A DNA stretch of 64,000 nucleotides from positions 2,586,039 to 2,650,038 of the forward strand of contig NC_091378.1 of NCBI RefSeq assembly GCF_038502225.1, given 5' to 3'. Under the pieces are notes generated by a model. It did no database searches. It had not been told where the DNA came from and was given only the letters and a program-made list of their open reading frames with translations. Positions 32,936 to 44,286 of the stretch are shown here, piece by piece. Origin of the DNA: Cherax quadricarinatus (Eukaryota > Arthropoda > Malacostraca > Decapoda > Parastacidae). A program made the position numbers and the translations under genes. The number at the start of each line of letters is the position of its first letter. Position 1 is the first letter of the stretch.

Positions 32936-34489
32936 TAGCTAATTCCATATTTAAATAAGCGTAGTTGTTAGGGTTTTAAAGCTGACAGTAACTTATCACA
33001 AAAATGTAAGAGATTTATTGTATATTCAATTTTTCTGTAGGTTTTCGTTAAATCTCCTGGCAGTGCTTACATTGAATGACTATCTGTCTGTGGACACAAA
33101 TATCTAGGACTCGTAATATGCTGTATTAGGGTTTTGTAACCTCTTGTAACAATTTATGACATAAAAGACTTTAATTTATCATTGCAAAGCTTTTCAACTA
33201 CAGTATTACTACCAGTGTAATATTAGCCCTTATTGGCAGATTTGGTAGCTTTATATGTTCAGTTTATATGATAAATATACCTAAAGTTGCTGTGTTGGGG
33301 TTAACACTTGAGTAATTGATTTTAAAGTTTTTTTTTTTTTCAAATTGCAATTTTTTTAAAGGCCTTGATTAAAATTGTGCATCGTGAGATATACTGTGGA
33401 AGAGAAGGGAGATGCCTCAGTTGCTTATATGCAATCATTTCAACATCTAGTTAAATCTGTCATGTGGAGTGAAGTATTTTTGCAAATTTGCTTTTTATAA
33501 TAAATATTATATGCTTTTGATATACTGTACTATATTCACTAGATAATGGACTGTCTTTCTCTCTTTTTCACACACTGCTGCCATTCAGGTCTGCTTCATG
33601 TTCCTATCTTTCTTAAGTGCCTCCATCTTTCTGTTGAAAATTTGTGCAAGAAATAATAAAAACAGCACAGGTCTGAATTTTCTGCATTTGATGCTTTCAA
33701 ATTAAAGCTCGCTCTTAAGTTGCAGTAATCTTGTGCTGGTATATCCATTTTGCTATGTTTTAAGTACGTACTGCCTTACTGCTCATGCCCCATGTAGTCA
33801 AATAGGTACACATAACTGGGTCATTATTTTTTTACTGTCAGTTTACCTTTTTTGTATAAAAGTATTTTCTTTATTAAATAGTGGAAATTTGTACCAGTTG
33901 AGATATGGTTACTATTGTAGGTTAATGAGAAACTCAGATTCCTCTTGTTCAAATCACCTTTCCAGCCCCATGTGAACTTTCAACAGTAGTGGTAGAAAAG
34001 CCACCACATGTTGCGAAGCCCTCGATCATGGGTGCAGCCAAGGGCCTCTTCACTAATATTCAGTATGCTAAAGTGTAGGCAAGGAAGGTGAGAGTAGAAG
34101 TAGAGCTGCTTCACTCTTGCTGTTTAAATGTGCTGTGGTAGCAGTCATGTCTTAGTCATATTTGGTAATTTGTGTCTTAACTTGTTACAAAAATTATTTC
34201 TGATATTTTTTGAAGTGAATAAATGTAATGTCCAGCACGGTAGAGTATAGTTATTAATGGGTGTTTTTACTTATATCTTTGTTCTTTTAAATCATTGTGA
34301 GGATTTAACCACTAAACCATAAATGCTTAAGACTTTTTTAACTTAAAATTTGAGTGGTTACTGACAATCTTGGCTGACTTTTTTCCCATGAAATGTGAAA
34401 CAGAAAAATCAACTAGTTTTCTTGAATTTTAATGAAATAATGTAAATCAGTGCAGTGCACCTACCTTATAACAGTCTTATAAATTACAG
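32936..34489 (+). other. Intron end
   Basis: No repeats assigned. The acceptor CTTATAAATTACAG precedes the exon at 34490. Confidence 0.6.
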
Positions 34490-34782
34490 GTAGTGATCTG
34501 CTGAGTGCCATCACTGCCACATTCGAGGAGAAGATGCGGAGCCTCCAAGAGTCTCCTTTGGGCCTAGTGAATGCAGTGACTGATGCCATCAGCAGCCCTG
34601 ACTTTTACCCAGTAGCAGGTCAGCCAAATGACCATACCACGAGAGGAAACACAGAGTGTCGTTTATACCGTGATCCTTCCCTTCACCGCCGCCGCACCAA
34701 TCCCCGTAATCCATCTACCAACACCAGTACAACCTCAACCTCCACTGCTTCCAGTGCAGCTCTCACCTCAACCATTTCCCAG
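34490..34782 (+). CDS. ARHGAP21/23-like RhoGAP, 293-bp exon
   Basis: It enters with two bases that complete a Gly codon begun at 24040. It reads SDLLSAITATFEEKMRSLQE, then SPLGLVNAVTDAISSPDFYP, a charged stretch, RRRTNPRNPSTNTST and a Ser/Thr/Ala run ending TSTISQ. It closes in phase 0 on CAG before GTATAT. The SDLLSAITATFEEKM helix-like block resembles the short conserved segment that precedes the low-complexity tail in ARHGAP21/23 (from memory). The reading frame is open past the donor for another 50 codons; the change to Phe/Leu/Tyr-rich translation there and the polypyrimidine plus ACAG at 34881-34894 support splicing. Confidence 0.85.
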
Positions 34783-34894
34783 GTATATTTAATATCCTGT
34801 TCCTTTTTTCCTCTTTGTTCTTTTTCCATAAACTTTACCTTTAAGCTTGTTTATTATAAATTCATCCATGATTTAACGTTGTTTTTATCTACAG
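34783..34894 (+). other. Short intron, 112 bp
   Basis: GT (34783) to AG (34894) with a pyrimidine-rich 3' side (TTGTTTTTATCTACAG). It is far shorter than the other introns of this gene and free of repeats. Confidence 0.8.
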
Positions 34895-35716
34895 GTAGAG
34901 GCTGCCAGTCAGGCTGTCAAGTTCTTAGAAAATGATAAGTTACTGAGTGAAGATGTAAAACATGAAGTAAAAGTAAAGAGGTCAGATTCCTTGACTAAAT
35001 CAGAGAAAACTGAAAATAACTTAAAAGAAAAAACTGAAAAAAGGGCTCGTGAATTAAAGCGCACTGACACTCAAGAAAGCCTTAGTGAAAAAAAACCTAA
35101 AGAAATGAAAAGGTCTGATAATCAGGATGGTACAGAAAGGTCACGAGATTTATCTAAGAAATTAGAGGTAAAGGATAATTCAGTTGGATCTGCTAGGCGC
35201 ACTTCTGAAGTGAGAAGCAGAAGACACAATGTCAAAGAATTAAAAGAAAAATTCGAACAAAATACAAGCAATCAAACTAGTACCAGTCCCATGAAACCAT
35301 CCAATATGTATAGTAATGTAAATAATAATAGTAATAAGACAAACAAATCAAGTATGCGGCGAACAGGGTATCGTGGACACATTAAGAGACGACACACTGT
35401 GGGTGGTACGAAGGACCTTGCAAAGTGGGCGTGGTTGCAGAGTGCTGAGGCATCTAGAAATGCTTCATGTGCCATCCGTCTCTCGGCATGGGAACGCTTG
35501 CAACCCTTAGTGGCAGATGAGAGACTAAACACTGACAGGACATTAGAAGCATGGTTAGCCCATGAACGCATAAGAACATCTTCACCTGACCTATCAAGAC
35601 CTCAGCAGTTGGTATTCTCCTGTGACTTAGACGACAAAGAAAATCTTCACCGTCGTCTCAGTGTACAAGAAGCAATGTTGAATCCTCTCTATCCTGTACT
35701 AGAAAGTCATGTGTAA
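34895..35716 (+). CDS. ARHGAP21/23-like RhoGAP, terminal coding exon
   Basis: It begins VEAASQAVKFLENDKLLSED in phase 0, passes through about 110 Lys/Glu/Arg-rich residues (predicted disordered or single-helix) and an Asn-rich run. It then reaches the most conserved block: RRTGYRGHIKRRHTVGGTKD (about 35356-35415), SAWERLQPLVADERLN and LEAWLAHERIRTSSPDLSR. The RRHTVGG and ERIRTSSPDLS elements recall the C-terminus of ARHGAP21/23, where a similar RRHTLGG and RERLRTSTSDLSR occur (memory, not checked). RRHT is a plausible basophilic-kinase site. Stop TAA at 35714-35716. With the other exons the window encodes 719 residues of the protein. Confidence 0.88.
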   Translation, partial: VEAASQAVKFLENDKLLSEDVKHEVKVKRSDSLTKSEKTENNLKEKTEKRARELKRTDTQESLSEKKPKEMKRSDNQDGTERSRDLSKKLEVKDNSVGSARRTSEVRSRRHNVKELKEKFEQNTSNQTSTSPMKPSNMYSNVNNNSNKTNKSSMRRTGYRGHIKRRHTVGGTKDLAKWAWLQSAEASRNASCAIRLSAWERLQPLVADERLNTDRTLEAWLAHERIRTSSPDLSRPQQLVFSCDLDDKENLHRRLSVQEAMLNPLYPVLESHV

Positions 35717-36000
35717 TGGAGTATGGATTAGGCCATCATCAGTATCCATGTTACTAAGCTCATTGCCTCCATTACCTACCATGTGTTTTCAAAGGTACTG
35801 TACAATCTTTATATGAACAGTGTTAAGACTGTTACAAACATTGAAAGTGTTGGGATTTTGAGAAGGGTAATGAACAGTGCTGTGATTTTTGTCTTTTTAA
35901 GTGTTGTTTCAGAAGCATATCATAGTATGTATGTATGTAGATTATATATGTGTGTGAGATACATATATATAATATATATACATAATATATATAATTTTTT
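35717..36000 (+). other. Probable 3' UTR start
   Basis: Downstream of the stop, with no AATAAA before the LINE1 at 36001. If the transcript reads through, later AATAAA signals (for example 39636 and 39713-39785) are possible polyadenylation sites. A small ORF at 35783-36100 runs into the LINE1 tail and is not a gene. Confidence 0.5.
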
Positions 36001-37322
36001 TAACTCAATAGCCATCTCCCACCAAAGCAGGGTGACCCAGAGAAGAAAACTCGTTCACTCAATTGCCATCTTTCCAGAAGTGTGGTGTCATTACAGTTAG
36101 CTACCCCTCCCTTCAGAGTACAGGCACTATCCTTCCCTCCTCCAGAACTCAAGTTCATCTAACTGGTTTCCCCTGAATCCCTGAATAAAAGTTACCCTGT
36201 TCACACTCCAACAGCAGGTTCATTAAAAAAACACTTGCCTCCAGTTATTCTATCTAACATGCTCTCACAAGCCCCTAAACCTTGTGTCTCCTCCCTCCCA
36301 GATTTATACACCTTCTTCATCAACCTATCCTACATGCCCAAACCACCTCAGTAACTCAGCTTTGAATTATACCCTATTTGTCTTTTAATTTCTACACTCC
36401 GAATTCTCTGAATGATATTCACATCACCCATTACTCTCATACATAACATCTCCATGATCTCTAGTCTTGTTTTTGCTGAAGCATTCAAAACCTGTGCCTC
36501 ACACCCATATAGAAGTGTTGGTACTGCTATACCTTGGTACATTTCCCTTTTGCCATCCTTTTGCCTGGCCCATGGCCGGGCTCAGAGAGTAGATAAACTC
36601 TTGAAACTCTTCAAAGGTAAGGGTATTGATAAACTTCTTTCATTCCACAGATACTTTAACACACCACCCACCTTTTTCTTCCCTCTTATTTTGTTTTGCC
36701 TTATCTTTCAGAGACCCATCTGCTGATATGTCCACTCCCAAATATCTAAATACATGTATATCCATTTCTTCTATACTCCAATCTAATAGTGCCTAGACTT
36801 TTGGTTACCCTCATCACCTTGCTTTTTTCTATGTTCACTTCTTATTATCTCAGTTGGCATACCCTCACATTCATCCACCAACCTTTGTAATTTGCCTTCA
36901 GAATCCCCTGAAAGAATTGCTATCAACAAAGAGTAGCTGGGAATACTCCTACTCTGTATCAGATCCAACATTTTTTAGTCCAACACACGTTCCCAACACA
37001 CTAGCATTTACTTCTTTCACATCCCCATCTATAAATGTGTTAACCATGGTGATATGTATTTCTAAAGTCCTACTTTCACTGGGAAATAGTCCCCCCTCCT
37101 ATATATTCTAATCTGAGCCTCACTCTGCATAAAAACTAACTGCTCTTAGTAACCTTTCTCCTATTCCATACATTTGCAACACCTTCCATTTATTCATCTT
37201 ATCAAGTGCCTTTTCTAAATCCACAAATTCAATAAACAGCTTGTTATCTAAGTACTGCTCACTACATGCTTCATTGTAAACACATGGTCTACACATCCCT
37301 TGCTTTTCCTTTTTCCCTTATA

Positions 37323-38503
37323 CAGTAATACCTCAGTTTTCGTCCTTAATCCATTCCAGAAGGTCGTCCGAAATCTGAAATGGACGAAAACCGAAGTAAT
37401 ATTTCCTATAAGAAAAAATGTAAATCCAATTAATCCGTTCCAGACACCCAAAAATATTAACAAAAAATACATTTTATAGAGAATAACTATAGTTTTACAT
37501 AAAGAAAACAATGAGAAATAAATATAAAACACTAATTTTAATGGATAAATGAACGTTTAAATCAGTTTTACCTTTATTGAAGACTCTTGGCATATTCTTT
37601 ACGAGATCCGCATGCAACTGCCTTTTTGCCTTTTTACAAACTATCACCTCCACAACACTGTCTCCCACTAACTGTTTTTCATTGATCCATACCAACAACA
37701 ACTTCTCAACATCTTTGATTGTTTGCCATCACTACCACCCTCTACCACCATCACTACCACTCTCTACTACCATCACTACCACTCTCTACCACCATCACTA
37801 CCACTCTCTACCACCATCACTACCACTCTCTACCACCATCACTACCACTCTCTACCACCATCACTACCACTCTCTACCACCATCACTACCACTCTCTACC
37901 ACCATCACTACAACTCTCTACCACCATCACTACAACTCTCTACCACCATCACTACCACTCTCTACCACCATCACTACCACTCTCTACCACCCTCTACCAC
38001 CATCACTACCCCTTCTACCACCATCACTACCATCCTCTACCACCATCACTACCACCTTCTACCACCATCACAACCACTACCACCCTTTACACGATCACTA
38101 CCACCCTCTACCACATCACTACTACCCTCTACCTTTGTACAGAGTGGTAGTGATATTTCTTCACAAAATTTTGCAACTCATTCTACGAGTTCTTTCTTGA
38201 ATTCTATCATGTTTCTCACTTTCTTTACAAAAGGGCTGGCACTCTGAACCTTTTTTTGGCCCCATGGTGGTATATTTCACAGTAGCAATCAATAAACAAG
38301 CACAAAAAACAATGGATGAAATCATGGAGTATTGTTAACTCAGAGAGAGAGAGGCAGACCGAGTCTGGTACGCGTGAGAAGTGGCATCCTGGGCAAGTGG
38401 ACACATCTGATACGGACGATTTCTGAGCAGATGTACGAAACTCGGGGGAAAATTTTGCCGAAAAAAAGTGCTCGAATTGTATGATTTCTGCACCGGTCCA
38501 CTG
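37323..38503 (-). mobile_element. pogo/Tigger-like derivative filled with a 22-bp minisatellite
   Basis: It is TA-flanked (37321-37322, 38504-38505), and the LINE1 paralogue at 19925-19945 (GCCTTTATACAAAGGAAC) shows the empty site with a single TA. The left arm has TTAATCCATTCCAGAAG, TTAATCCGTTCCAGACACCC and TTTACCTTTATTGAAGA (AATAAA in complement). The right arm has TTTCTCACTTTC, GGCTGGCACTCTGAACC and GGCCCCATGGTGGT. In complement the right arm opens an ORF MGPKKGSE. Between them lies a tandem array instead of a transposase. Left and right TIRs have diverged (CAGTAATACC against CAGTGGACCGG). Confidence 0.8.
37735..38130 (+). repeat. 22-bp tandem array inside the pogo-like element
   Basis: About 17 units of a 22-bp repeat starting CTACCACCATCACTACCAC, degrading at the right end. 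Because 22 is not a multiple of 3, all three forward frames are open through it; none is a gene. Confidence 0.93.
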
Positions 38504-38937
38504 TATAAAGGGAACATGCATGCTCACTGCCAGTCCTTTGTTACCTTTCCTTCTTCATGAATATATTGAACAAACATCTTCCCTACCTGCCTTTAACATT
38601 GTCTTAATCCCCCAACTGCTTTACCCTCTTTCAGTCTACCCACAGCTTCATGCACTTTCCTCACATCCACTTAGGCGGCTTCTCATTTCTATATGATGTT
38701 ATCCATCCTTGCCCCATGCATGAAATCACTTCTTCTTCATTACTAGTATTCAACAGCTCAGAAATCTTTCATCTGTCCAGTACTTCCACTTCTGCATCTA
38801 ACATCTCCCCTCTTTCATTCCTAACTTCTTAGTCCATTTGCTCTCCAGTCTTTGACACTTTATTGATCTCCAAAATTGCTTCATACTCAGTAAAATTTGC
38901 TTCCACTGGCTCTTCGTTTGCACACTCACACATACAT

Positions 38938-38996
38938 GTGTATTTTTTTCTTTGGATCACCCTGCTTTGGCAAGAGACAGCCATTGCGTTAAAATT
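38938..38996 (+). mobile_element. LINE1/SINE-A tail relic
   Basis: TTTTTTCTTTGGATCACCCT, GCTTTGGCAAGAGACAGCC, ATTGCGTTAAAA: a plus-strand terminus of the LINE1/SINE-A type. Confidence 0.6.
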
Positions 38997-39120
38997 GTAT
39001 AATTATATTAATATATATTAAACATATATTAATATATATTATATATATTTATAATATAAATATATATATTAATAAAAATATATATTAGTATAAATATAAT
39101 TATATATACAAATACACAAG
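38997..39120. repeat. TA-rich low-complexity tract
   Basis: ATTAATATATATTA-type repeats. Confidence 0.85.
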
Positions 39121-40479
39121 CTTGTCATGTACAGGTCATTGTCGTAACTCATCATGTATATATAAATTTTATAGGTTTTACTTATTTCATCGCATTTCAC
39201 CTGTATAATATTCAAATATGAATATATGGGATAAATATAGCAAGAGTTTATCAGCTTTGTATATATCATGCCAGTCTTGCAAAGCAAGAATTACATGTTG
39301 CATGGATATAAAAGCAAAGGTTCATGGATGCTTGTGGCATACATTACTAAAATGTGGCATAAAGAGTATTTCCTAAATAGCAAAATTGCAGCTGCTTTGC
39401 ATGTGTAAACATGAAAACATTGGTATTTAATACATTGTTCAATACTTTGTAGCATAATTGGTATGAATTGAATGCTTTCGTATAGAATAAGAAAGTCGGA
39501 TACTTCCTATCTTTTATTAGCTACAAGTACGTACTATGCCAGTGGAAGATGCATTAATCTATAAGAAACCATTGTAATATATTAGGTTACAATGGTTCAG
39601 TTTTGAAGCCTTTATAAATATTATTTCTGCTGAATAAATAATGTTCTTGTTATTTTTCACATTTTATATCCTCCCTGAAATATATTTCAAATAGCCATAG
39701 AATGTGTAAAGAAAATAAAGTTTTGTATCAGTAATAAATATGATTTCTATTCAATATTACCAATATCACAAAATTGTGTAAAATAAAAGTATCTTTATTA
39801 CTTGTATCATTTCTTACCCCTCAGTCCATATACTGCCATTACAGGGTAATAGCCATACATAACCTGGGTAATAATAGGCATTCAGGTTCAATCCAAGGAT
39901 AGGTCCAACTCCTCAAATGAAGAGCCCCTCATCACCTAAATGGAACTTCCCACAAGAGGCCTTACTGGGTCATCAGTAAGCACTTCCCTGTGGATATGAC
40001 CCATACTTTGCAAGGTAAGGTATATAGAAGCATTATGATTAGAAAGATGGAAATGACAAAGAACAGTGGATTTAGAAAGAGAAGAGGATGTGTGGTTTAA
40101 GTATTTTAATTAAGCATATGTGTAAACAAGAGAAAGGAGCCAATGACTTTTATATAGAAGCACTAAACCAATACAGCACCTGGGGAATTTGAGGCCTCCA
40201 TTGTGAGATGTGTAGGAGAGAATAATGTTTCCCATGCAGGAGTTATTAGTACACTTTGCACACAAAGTTGGGAAAGTAATGTATCTGGCTCTGTAGGAGA
40301 GAGAACTTCGAGCTTATGTGACAGACCACTTGGATATTAGCAAGGAGCAGTCTTGGAGAATCCATCCAATATATACAATGGGAGGAAATGAAGACAGATT
40401 ACAGTAAATGAAAGGTTAGAGCCCAAAAACAAGATACAGGAGACATATGGTGAGGTATAATAACAGCTGTGCTGTAAGA
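39121..40479. other. Unassigned, with a SINE-C head relic
   Basis: About 39877-39950 (AGGCATTCAGGTTCAATCC, AATGAAGAGCCCCTCATCAC, GGAACTTCCC) is a reverse, decayed SINE-C head. Otherwise no gene or repeat identified. Several AATAAA sites (39636-39785). Confidence 0.45.
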
Positions 40480-40935
40480 CCTTGTGAGTTTAGCATTTAG
40501 TTTTGACTGTAATAATAATTCTTCAATCTATAAAGACAGAATGGTGAAACAAATATATGTAGGTAAGATAGCCAGGAAAACCCAGCAAATTCAAAAGCAA
40601 AGCAGGCAAGCCAGGAAAACCCCCAGGCTGGATAGCAGGGAAAGCCCAGGAAGCAATGTAGTAAGCAAAGATTGAGTGTGCTACAGGAAAAGATGTCTTA
40701 CAGCAGCGCTGTATAGTCCTTGTGGCTTAGCGCTTCTTTTTGATTATAATAATAATACAGGAAAAGACAGGAGAGAAAATGTGTAGACACTATGCCAGAG
40801 GGGCCTGCAACTATGGAAAAAGATGATAAATACATATTAGGTGTTCCTGAATTAAGCATGAATGCCTGCCCCTCCCCAGTGCTGTATAATCCCGATGAGT
40901 TTAGCGCTCCACCACGACTATAATGATAATAATCA
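40480..40935 (+). repeat. Three SINE-C 3' ends
   Basis: 40475-40530 (GTAAGACCTTGTGAGTTTAG), 40703-40762 (GCGCTGTATAGTCCTTGTGG, CTTAGCGCTTC) and 40850-40935 (AATTAAGCATGAATGCCTGC, GCTGTATAATCCCGATGAG, TTTAGCGCTCC) each end in ATTATAATAATAA-like tails. The spacing suggests independent insertions. Confidence 0.7.
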
Positions 40936-41655
40936 TCCAACTTGTTAGATTAAAAGTGCCACTTTGGTGAAGAGTGCCTGAGTTTTAACCCAGAGAGATG
41001 CAATCCATCATTAGATACCAGACAATGTTATGACCTTAGCTGCCCAAAATTCCATGTAAAAAGAACAACAATGAAGAACCATGTATCAAGAGGCAGAAGA
41101 TGTAGGTAACATTAAAAATAAACATTGTATGGTGGAGAGAGATACTATCTAAGGAAAAGACGAGCAAGCCTGATATAAGTGCACAGGAAATAGAGGCGAA
41201 TGGTAATAAAACACTGAACTGGTTCCACACTTACCCTGGACAGATGTACACTATGCCACATTAGGGACAAAGAAACATGTACACCAGAGGCCATATCACA
41301 TGATGGCATTACCCATGATAGTGACGAAACACACACCCAGCCACAACATTCCAAATGGTAAATTCTTCTTATCTGCAAACATTCAGGGTTTGAAAACAAA
41401 TAAAAAGACGAAGTTAGATGCATAAGTGGGCTCTTCACAGAAGCAAATATTGTAGAGCATTTACAAAAACACATACTGTACATGGGATGAAGAATTAGAC
41501 ACTTGTAACAAGTGGGTATCTATATTATGTTCCACATCATAAAGATATCCAATTGCTGCATGTATCTAATTCTTCAACTTGTTGGTATTATATGCCACTG
41601 GTGTTATGATTCATATCAGGGATGTTTTGGACAGAGAGATAATAAAAACTACAAA
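40936..41655. other. Unassigned stretch
   Basis: Nothing firmly recognised. 41390-41410 (GGGTTTGAAAACAAATAAAAAG) echoes the start of the LINE2 endonuclease region (compare 47354-47340 in complement) and may be LINE2 debris. A GTTGGTATTATATGCCACTG motif at 41580 recalls the foldback family. Confidence 0.4.
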
Positions 41656-41857
41656 AGTGGACCCCCGCCTTACGATATAATTTCATTCCAGAAGTATGTT
41701 CAGGTGCCGTTACCGAACGAATTTGTTCCCATAAGGAATATTGTGAATTAGATTAGTCCGTTTCAGACCCCCAAAAATACACGTACAAAAGCACTTACAT
41801 AAACACACTTACATAATTGGTCACATTGGAAGCTGATCATAAGGCAGCGGTCCACTG
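41656..41857. mobile_element. pogo/Tigger-like MITE (copy 4)
   Basis: GTGGACCCCCGCCTTACGAT at the left and CAGCGGTCCACTG at the right, with the same interior as 116-318 (GTTACCGAACGAATTTG, CCATAAGGAATATTG). The left terminus has lost the exact CAG. Confidence 0.82.
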
Positions 41858-42000
41858 TATGTGAATGACACATCTTGTGACACAGAACTACTGAATTTAT
41901 CAAATGCAGAAGTACTAAGCATTAAAGTTGAAAAAACAAATCTAGTAATCATCCATGTATAAACCACACTCAGCAATTGTCAAGGAATTCACAAATCAAA
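41858..42000 (+). mobile_element. Decayed LINE2 endonuclease-region relic
   Basis: 41858-41955 reads in the order of the LINE2 EN domain (CACAGAACTACTGAATTTATC, AAATGCAGAAGTACTAAGC, GTTGAAAAAACAAATCTAG, AATCATCCATGTATAAACC; compare the peptide TELLNASNDVVEVLAVK and NLVIVVVYKPP). The remaining bases are flank. Confidence 0.55.
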
Positions 42001-42995
42001 CAAGGAAGATTCCTGGAGTATACCTAGAGGGCATTCCGAGGGTTAGGTGCCCCACGGCCCAGTCCTTGACCAGGCCTCACAGTGGATAGAGGCCTGATTA
42101 ACGAGGCTGTTACTGCTGGCTGCACACAGGCTGACCTATGAACTACAGACTGGCTGGTCAGGTACTGACTTTAGGTGTCTGTCCAGCTCTCTTTTGAAAA
42201 TGGCTAGGGGACTATTGGTAATCCCCCTCATGTATGCTTGGGCTCCTAACACTTATTGTATTGTCTCTTAGTGTACTCATGGCACCCTTGCTTTTCATTG
42301 AGGAGTATTGCACCTCTGCACCTCCTGCCGAGTCTTTTGCTCTCGTAAGGAGTGATTTTGGTGTGTGGATTTGGGACCAGTCCCTCTAGGATTTTCCAAG
42401 TGTATATCGTGTATCTTTCTCGCCTGCATTGCAAGGAGTACAGGTTGAGGGTCTTCAACTGTAATTTAGGTGCTTTATGGTACTTATATGGGCAGTAAAG
42501 GTTCACTGTATATTCTCCAGGTCTGCAATTTTGCCTTCCTTGAAAGTGGCTGTTAGTGTACAGAAATATTCTGGTCTAGAGGGAAAACAAGCGATTTGAA
42601 GATAATCATCATTGGCTTGGTATCTCTAGTTTGAATGTTGTCATTATCCATTCTATCATTTTCCTAGCAAATGTGGTAGATACATCGTTGTGATCTTTGA
42701 AAATGAAATTTTCTGACATTATCACTCCCAGGTCCTTCACATTAGTTTTTAGTTCTATTGTGTGATTGGAATTTGTTGTATACTCCAGTACAGTTTTCAT
42801 TTCCTTGAGTTTTCCATAGCATAGTAATTGAAATTTGTCTTCATTGAACTTCATATTGTTTTCTGACATGCGTTTAAAGACTTGGTTTATGTCTGCTTGG
42901 AGATTTCCAGTGTCCTCGATGGATGACACTCGTGCAAATTCTGGTATTGTCAGCAAAAGAGGACACGGTGCTGTGGCTTACATCTCTATTTATGT
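42001..42995 (-). pseudogene. LINE2 (CR1/L2-like) old 3' fragment
   Basis: Minus strand: relics of ARVSSIEDTGNLQADINQVF, ENNMKFNEDKFQLLCYGK, TNVKDLGVIMSENFIFKDH and the CR1-like C-terminal LNLYSLQCRRERYTIYTWKI, LEGLVPNPHTKITPYESKR. It ends with the decayed 3' tail at 42001-42080 (CTGGAGTATACCTAGAGGGC). Several frameshifts; clearly more diverged than the copy at 44346. Confidence 0.85.
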
Positions 42996-42999
42996 CTAT

Positions 43000-43160
43000 A
43001 TCAAGGAAGGTTCCTTGATGTTGGTGAGGGGCTCTTGATTTAGGGAATTGGATCTGTGCTCCAGCTCCCCGAATTAAGCCTGAATGCCTTCCACATCCCC
43101 CCCCAGGCGCTGTATAATCCTCCGGGTTTAGCGCTTCCCCTTGATTATAATATTAATAAC
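43000..43160 (+). mobile_element. SINE-C, most complete copy
   Basis: ATCAAGGAAGGTTCCTTGAT (a self-complementary start), GTTGGTGAGGGGCTCTTG, GGGAATTGGATCTGTGCTCC, CCCGAATTAAGCCTGAATGC, a poly-C run, GCTGTATAATCCTCCGGG, TTTAGCGCTTCCCC and TTGATTATAATATTAATAAC. At least eight other partial copies occur in the window. No B box recognised. Confidence 0.75.
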
Positions 43161-43316
43161 AATACGTATATAAACCAAGTCTTCAAATGGGCCTTGGAAA
43201 ACAATATGAAGTTCAATGAGGACAAACTCTAATTATTCTGCTGTGGAAAACCTGGGGAAATAAAATCTAGAACAAATTCTAATCACACATTAGAGCATAA
43301 AACTAATACGAAGCAC

Positions 43317-43608
43317 TTGTGGCCCGGTGGCTAAAGCTCCCGCTTCACACACGGAGGGCCCGGGTTCGATTCCCGGCCAGTGGAAACATTTCGACACGTT
43401 TCCTTACACCTGTTGTCCTGTTCACCTAGCAGCAAATAGGTACCTGGGTGTTAGTCGACTGGTGTGGGTCGCATCCTGGGGGACAAGCTTAAGGACCCCA
43501 ATGGAAATAAGTTAGACAGTCCTCGATGACGCACTGACTTTCTTGGGTTATCCTGGGTGGCTAACCCTCCGGGGTTAAAAATCCGAACGAAATCTTATCT
43601 TATCTTAT
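43317..43608 (+). mobile_element. tRNA-derived SINE, full, TTATC tail
   Basis: Head GTGGCCCGGTGGCTAAAGC, TCCCGCTTCACACACGG and GGGTTCGATTCCCGGCCAG (intact B box). Body GGTACCTGGGTGTTAGTCG, ACTGGTGTGGGTCGCATCC. 3' part GGACCCCAATGGAAATAAG, GGGTTATCCTGGGTGGC, TTAAAAATCCGAACGAAATC and TTATCTTATCTTA. It is inserted in the LINE2 fragment. Confidence 0.9.
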
Positions 43609-44233
43609 AATGTCAAAGAATCTCAATTTCAAGATCACAACAATATCTCTATCATATCTGCTATAAAATGATAGGATGGATAATATGAACCTTCAAAACA
43701 AGGGATGCCAAGTGAATGATGATTTGTTTTAAATTACTTGTTCTCTCTACGCTGGAGTACTGCTGTACACTAATGTCCCCTTTCAAGGCAAGTGAAATTG
43801 CAGATCTGGAGAATATACAGTCAACTTTCACTACATGTATAAGTACAATAAAGCACCTCAATTACTGGGAACATCTTAAGTCCCTTGACCTGTATTCCTT
43901 GGAATGCAGGTGAGAAAGATGTATGATAATACACTTGGAAAATCCTTGTCAGAAATCTACACACAAAAAATAACTCCCTATGAAAGTAAAAGACTTGGCA
44001 GGGGTGCTGTGAGTACACTAAGAGGCAACATAACAAGTATCAGGGGCCCAAGACTGTTCAACTGCCTCCCAGCATACATAAGGGGGATTACCAATAGATC
44101 TGTGGCTGCCTTCAAGAACGAGCTGGACAGGCACCCTAAGTCAGTGCTTGACCAGCTGGGCTGTACTTCTCACATTGGAGTGCAAAGCAGCCAGCAGTAA
44201 CAGCCTGGCTGATCAATCCCTGATTCACCACGA

Positions 44234-44286
44234 TTATTATTATAATCAAGGGGGAAGCGCTAAACCCGGAGGATTATACAGCATGA
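44234..44286 (-). mobile_element. SINE-C 3' end
   Basis: ATTATTATTATAATCAAGGG, GGAAGCGCTAAACCCGGAG, GATTATACAGC. It interrupts the LINE2 tail between GATTCACCACG and GATTCACCACG; the repeated TGATTCACCACGA word is the apparent target duplication (44221-44234 and 44285-44297). Confidence 0.8.

Larger units (their letters stand above)
36001..38905 (-). pseudogene. LINE1: degraded RTE-like copy split by a pogo-like element
   Basis: Minus-strand LINE1. The 3' UTR lies at 36001-36240 (GCCATCTCCCACCAAAGCAG and onward). Relics of GIAVPTLLYGCEAQVLNASA, LVDECEG and the EKAYDR-region complement run to about 37320. After the insertion, 38506-38905 continues with the pre-RT region (AGGGAACATGCATGCTCACT corresponds to 19935). 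Many frameshifts. The interrupting element is 37323-38503. Confidence 0.8.

Noticed and set aside
34783..34935. Extension of the exon at 34490 to the in-frame stop at 34933-34935
   Set aside because: A good donor at 34783 and acceptor at 34894 restore the frame into a long conserved exon, whereas the extension is Phe/Leu/Tyr-rich intron-like sequence.
37577..38247. Overlapping 143-207 codon ORFs rich in Ser/Thr/His
   Set aside because: All three forward frames are open because of a 22-bp repeat without stop codons; no start context or homology.
43318..43390. tRNA gene
   Set aside because: A and B boxes are present, but the sequence continues into a 220-bp SINE body with a TTATC tail, and several copies exist; the cloverleaf acceptor stem does not close.
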